NCBI GenBank assembly: GCA_002305765.1
Contig: DBQU01000108.1
Span: 1-33,431 of the forward strand
Source: Deltaproteobacteria bacterium UBA1386
Lineage (GTDB): Bacteria > Desulfobacterota > Syntrophorhabdia > Syntrophorhabdales > Syntrophorhabdaceae
Reading direction: 5' to 3'
Length of the DNA stretch: 33,431 nucleotides
Made by a program: the position numbers and the translations under genes. Positions 31,907-33,431 of this stretch are shown here, piece by piece (the first letter of the stretch is position 1; every line of letters starts with the position of its first letter). The notes beneath the pieces are model-generated. The model was given only the letters and a program-made list of their open reading frames with translations. It ran no database searches and was not told the DNA's origin.

Positions 31907-32971
31907 ATGTCGAAGGAATTCAATATCGGTGTGATACCCGGCGACGGGACAGGCCCTGAGGTTGTGGCCGAGGGTGTCAAGGTTCTCACGGCCGCATCGA
32001 AGAAGTTCGGTTTTTCGCTGAAACTCACATATTACGACATAGGCGGGGAACGCTACAAGAGGACCGGGGAGACGCTGCCTGACAGTGTCTTGAGCGAACT
32101 GAAGCAGTTCGACGCACTCTATCTGGGGGCTATCGGCCATCCCGACGTGAGACCGGGTATCCTGGAGAAGGAGATCCTCCTGAGGACCCGCTTCGAACTC
32201 GACCAGTATATCAACCTGAGACCGGTAAAGCTCTATGAGGGCGTGGAGACGCCGCTGAAGGACAAGGGGCCGAAAGAGATAGATTTTGTTGTCGTCAGGG
32301 AGAACACGGAGGGGCTTTACACCGGTTCCGGTGGCGTGCTGAAGAAGGGAACGAAGGATGAGGTGGCCGTACAGGAGTCGATCAATACTCGCAAGGGCGT
32401 CGAGCGGTGCCTGAGGTTCGCTTTCGAATACGCCCGGAGAAGGAACCGGGAGAAAAAGTTGACCCTGTGCGGCAAGACGAACGTGCTCACCTTCGCCTTC
32501 AATCTCTGGGAACGCGCCTTCTACGAGGTGGCGAAGGACTATCCTGACGTTACAACGGATTACGCCCACGTCGACGCGACGTGCATGTGGATGGTCAAGA
32601 ACCCGGAATGGTTTGACGTCATCGTGACGGACAATATGTTCGGCGACATAATCACCGATCTGGGGGCGATGATCCAGGGCGGCATGGGTGTGGCCTGTGG
32701 CGGGAATATCAATCCGGAGGGTGTTTCGATGTACGAGCCTATCGGCGGGTCGGCGCCCAAGTACACGGGAAAGAACGTGATCAACCCCATGGCGGCCATT
32801 CTGGCGGGCGGAATGATGCTGGAGTTCCTTTCCCTGGGCGAGGCATCCTCGGCGATCGAAAGCTCTGTTCAGAGGGCGATAAAGAACGACCTCAAGTCGA
32901 TGGAAGCGGGTAAGATGGGAATGGGAACGACAGAGGTCGGTGATCTCATCGCGCGGTACGTCGCGGGATAG
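31907..32971 (+). CDS. Isocitrate/isopropylmalate dehydrogenase family protein (LeuB-like)
   Basis: The 354-residue protein is a beta-decarboxylating NAD(P)-dependent dehydrogenase. It starts FNIGVIPGDGTGPEVVAEG and has the substrate helix LLRTRFELDQYINLRP (residues about 88-103) and the signature NMFGDIITDLGAMIQGGMG. The substrate helix resembles that of the LRFxxDxxINLRP subgroup of 3-isopropylmalate dehydrogenases more than isocitrate dehydrogenases. It follows purD by 24 nt with a strong AGGAGG site, so it joins the purine operon. No other leucine genes are near, so isopropylmalate, isocitrate, homoisocitrate or tartrate-type substrates all remain open. Confidence 0.85.
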   Translation: MSKEFNIGVIPGDGTGPEVVAEGVKVLTAASKKFGFSLKLTYYDIGGERYKRTGETLPDSVLSELKQFDALYLGAIGHPDVRPGILEKEILLRTRFELDQYINLRPVKLYEGVETPLKDKGPKEIDFVVVRENTEGLYTGSGGVLKKGTKDEVAVQESINTRKGVERCLRFAFEYARRRNREKKLTLCGKTNVLTFAFNLWERAFYEVAKDYPDVTTDYAHVDATCMWMVKNPEWFDVIVTDNMFGDIITDLGAMIQGGMGVACGGNINPEGVSMYEPIGGSAPKYTGKNVINPMAAILAGGMMLEFLSLGEASSAIESSVQRAIKNDLKSMEAGKMGMGTTEVGDLIARYVAG

Positions 32972-32981
32972 ACACCGGGGT

Positions 32982-33236
32982 CTATCGGGAATTATCTGGA
33001 GACACCCTGAGCTTCTTGCTCAGGGTGTTCCTGTTCATGCCCAGAAGCTTGGCGGCTCGTGATATGTTGTTGTCGGTAATCTTCAGGGCAGCCTGAATGA
33101 ACACGTTCTCAACGTGGGCGAGGATCTTGGAATATACCTGGTCGCTGTCATCTATCTTAGATAACAATATCTTTTCAGCAATATTATCAAGTTTTAGGTC
33201 AAGTAAGGAGTATAAGTCTTTGATATGTGAACTCAT
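32982..33236 (-). CDS. Small Fis-family helix-turn-helix protein
   Basis: The 84-residue protein ends in a Fis-type helix-turn-helix (residues about 44-76: IQAALKITDNNISRAAKLLGMNRNTLSKKL), like the DNA-binding domain of NtrC-class regulators but without receiver or AAA domains. It may act as a nucleoid or local regulator. It converges with the dehydrogenase gene, 10 nt away. The 5' half of the gene is clearly more AT-rich than the 3' half. A strong promoter lies upstream. An 11-bp inverted repeat falls within the recognition-helix codons. Confidence 0.85.
   Translation of the reverse strand: MSSHIKDLYSLLDLKLDNIAEKILLSKIDDSDQVYSKILAHVENVFIQAALKITDNNISRAAKLLGMNRNTLSKKLRVSPDNSR
33002..33028. 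repeat. Perfect 11-bp inverted repeat inside the 3' end of the Fis-like gene
   Basis: ACACCCTGAGC (33002-33012) and GCTCAGGGTGT (33018-33028) pair fully around a 5-nt loop. The repeat lies at the convergent gene junction but has no T-run on either side. It may slow or stop transcription from both directions, or be a protein-binding site. Confidence 0.5.
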
Positions 33237-33274
33237 AAAAGCTACTCACAGAGTGTGGACGTTAGTTTGTCTAT

Positions 33275-33304
33275 ATTAGAAGGGAAATGGTGGTCGCCTG
33301 TCAA
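33275..33304 (-). promoter_or_regulatory. Promoter of the Fis-like gene
   Basis: On the minus strand a perfect TTGACA (33299-33304), 18 bp, then TCTAAT (33275-33280, 5 of 6 matches). The predicted start near 33268 gives a 5' leader of about 32 nt. The remaining bases to the window end are AT-rich and hold no clear gene apart from a 16-codon frame at 33343-33393. Confidence 0.6.
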
Positions 33305-33431
33305 CAAGAATTGTTTACGAAAATATACATTTTGGAGGGGTCGTGAAAAGTACTGGAATATCTTTTGGTTACGAACAGCGCCGTGTTGGATGACCTTTCT
33401 AGTAATACTGATAATGGATATTATGTTAACT

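Noticed and set aside
1..33431. CRISPR array, integrase or insertion sequence
   Set aside because: No regularly spaced direct repeats with unique spacers and no transposase or integrase motif were found. The short tandem units have no spacers.

Overview
The window is about 33.4 kb of GC-rich chromosomal DNA from a Gram-negative anaerobe. I infer a deltaproteobacterium-like (Desulfobacterota, e.g. syntrophic) host from three things: ferredoxin-linked enzymes (a 2-oxoacid:ferredoxin oxidoreductase and an Fe-S flavin oxidoreductase with its own ferredoxin), a TonB-dependent outer-membrane receptor, and several families of short intergenic repeats. The taxon is inference only. I see no phage, integrase, insertion sequence or CRISPR.

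Layout. 1-9250 is mostly plus strand: a repeat-rich leader, a small exported protein, glycogen phosphorylase, an old-yellow-enzyme/dienoyl-CoA-reductase-like flavoprotein translationally coupled to a 2[4Fe-4S] ferredoxin, a CheV chemotaxis coupling protein behind a sigma-28-like promoter, an exported protein of unknown function, and a cytosolic hypothetical. 9261-10127 (minus) is an exported cysteine-rich protein with a possible caspase-like His/Cys pair. A tRNA-Thr(CGT) follows.

10561-21548 (minus) is one compact vitamin B12 operon behind a cobalamin riboswitch. In transcription order it reads: btuB receptor, an asparagine-synthase-like PP-loop enzyme with a zinc-ribbon tail, a DUF71/COG2102 PP-loop ATPase, btuF, btuC, btuD, cobU, cobT, cobS, cbiB, cobD. 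Ten of the eleven genes are joined by overlaps or by a 4-nt gap; only btuB is followed by a short gap. The set imports corrinoids, makes the aminopropanol linker, closes it on cobyric acid and adds the lower nucleotide loop. The two PP-loop enzymes between receptor and transporter are the least explained part of the window.

21661-33431 carries housekeeping genes: a hot-dog thioesterase overlapping an endonuclease-III-like glycosylase, purM, a GYD-domain protein, porDAB without a gamma subunit, a RodZ-like protein, YebC, tRNA-Val(CAC), a radical SAM protein, a purH-purD-isopropylmalate-dehydrogenase-like operon in which PurH is only the IMP cyclohydrolase domain, and a small Fis-family regulator.

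The most interesting leads are the PP-loop pair in the B12 operon, the caspase-like exported protein, the glycosylase whose fourth cluster cysteine position is a TGA stop, an AT-rich patch inside that same gene, ordered nonamer and heptamer repeats that abut stop codons, and likely leaderless starts at purM and the radical SAM gene.
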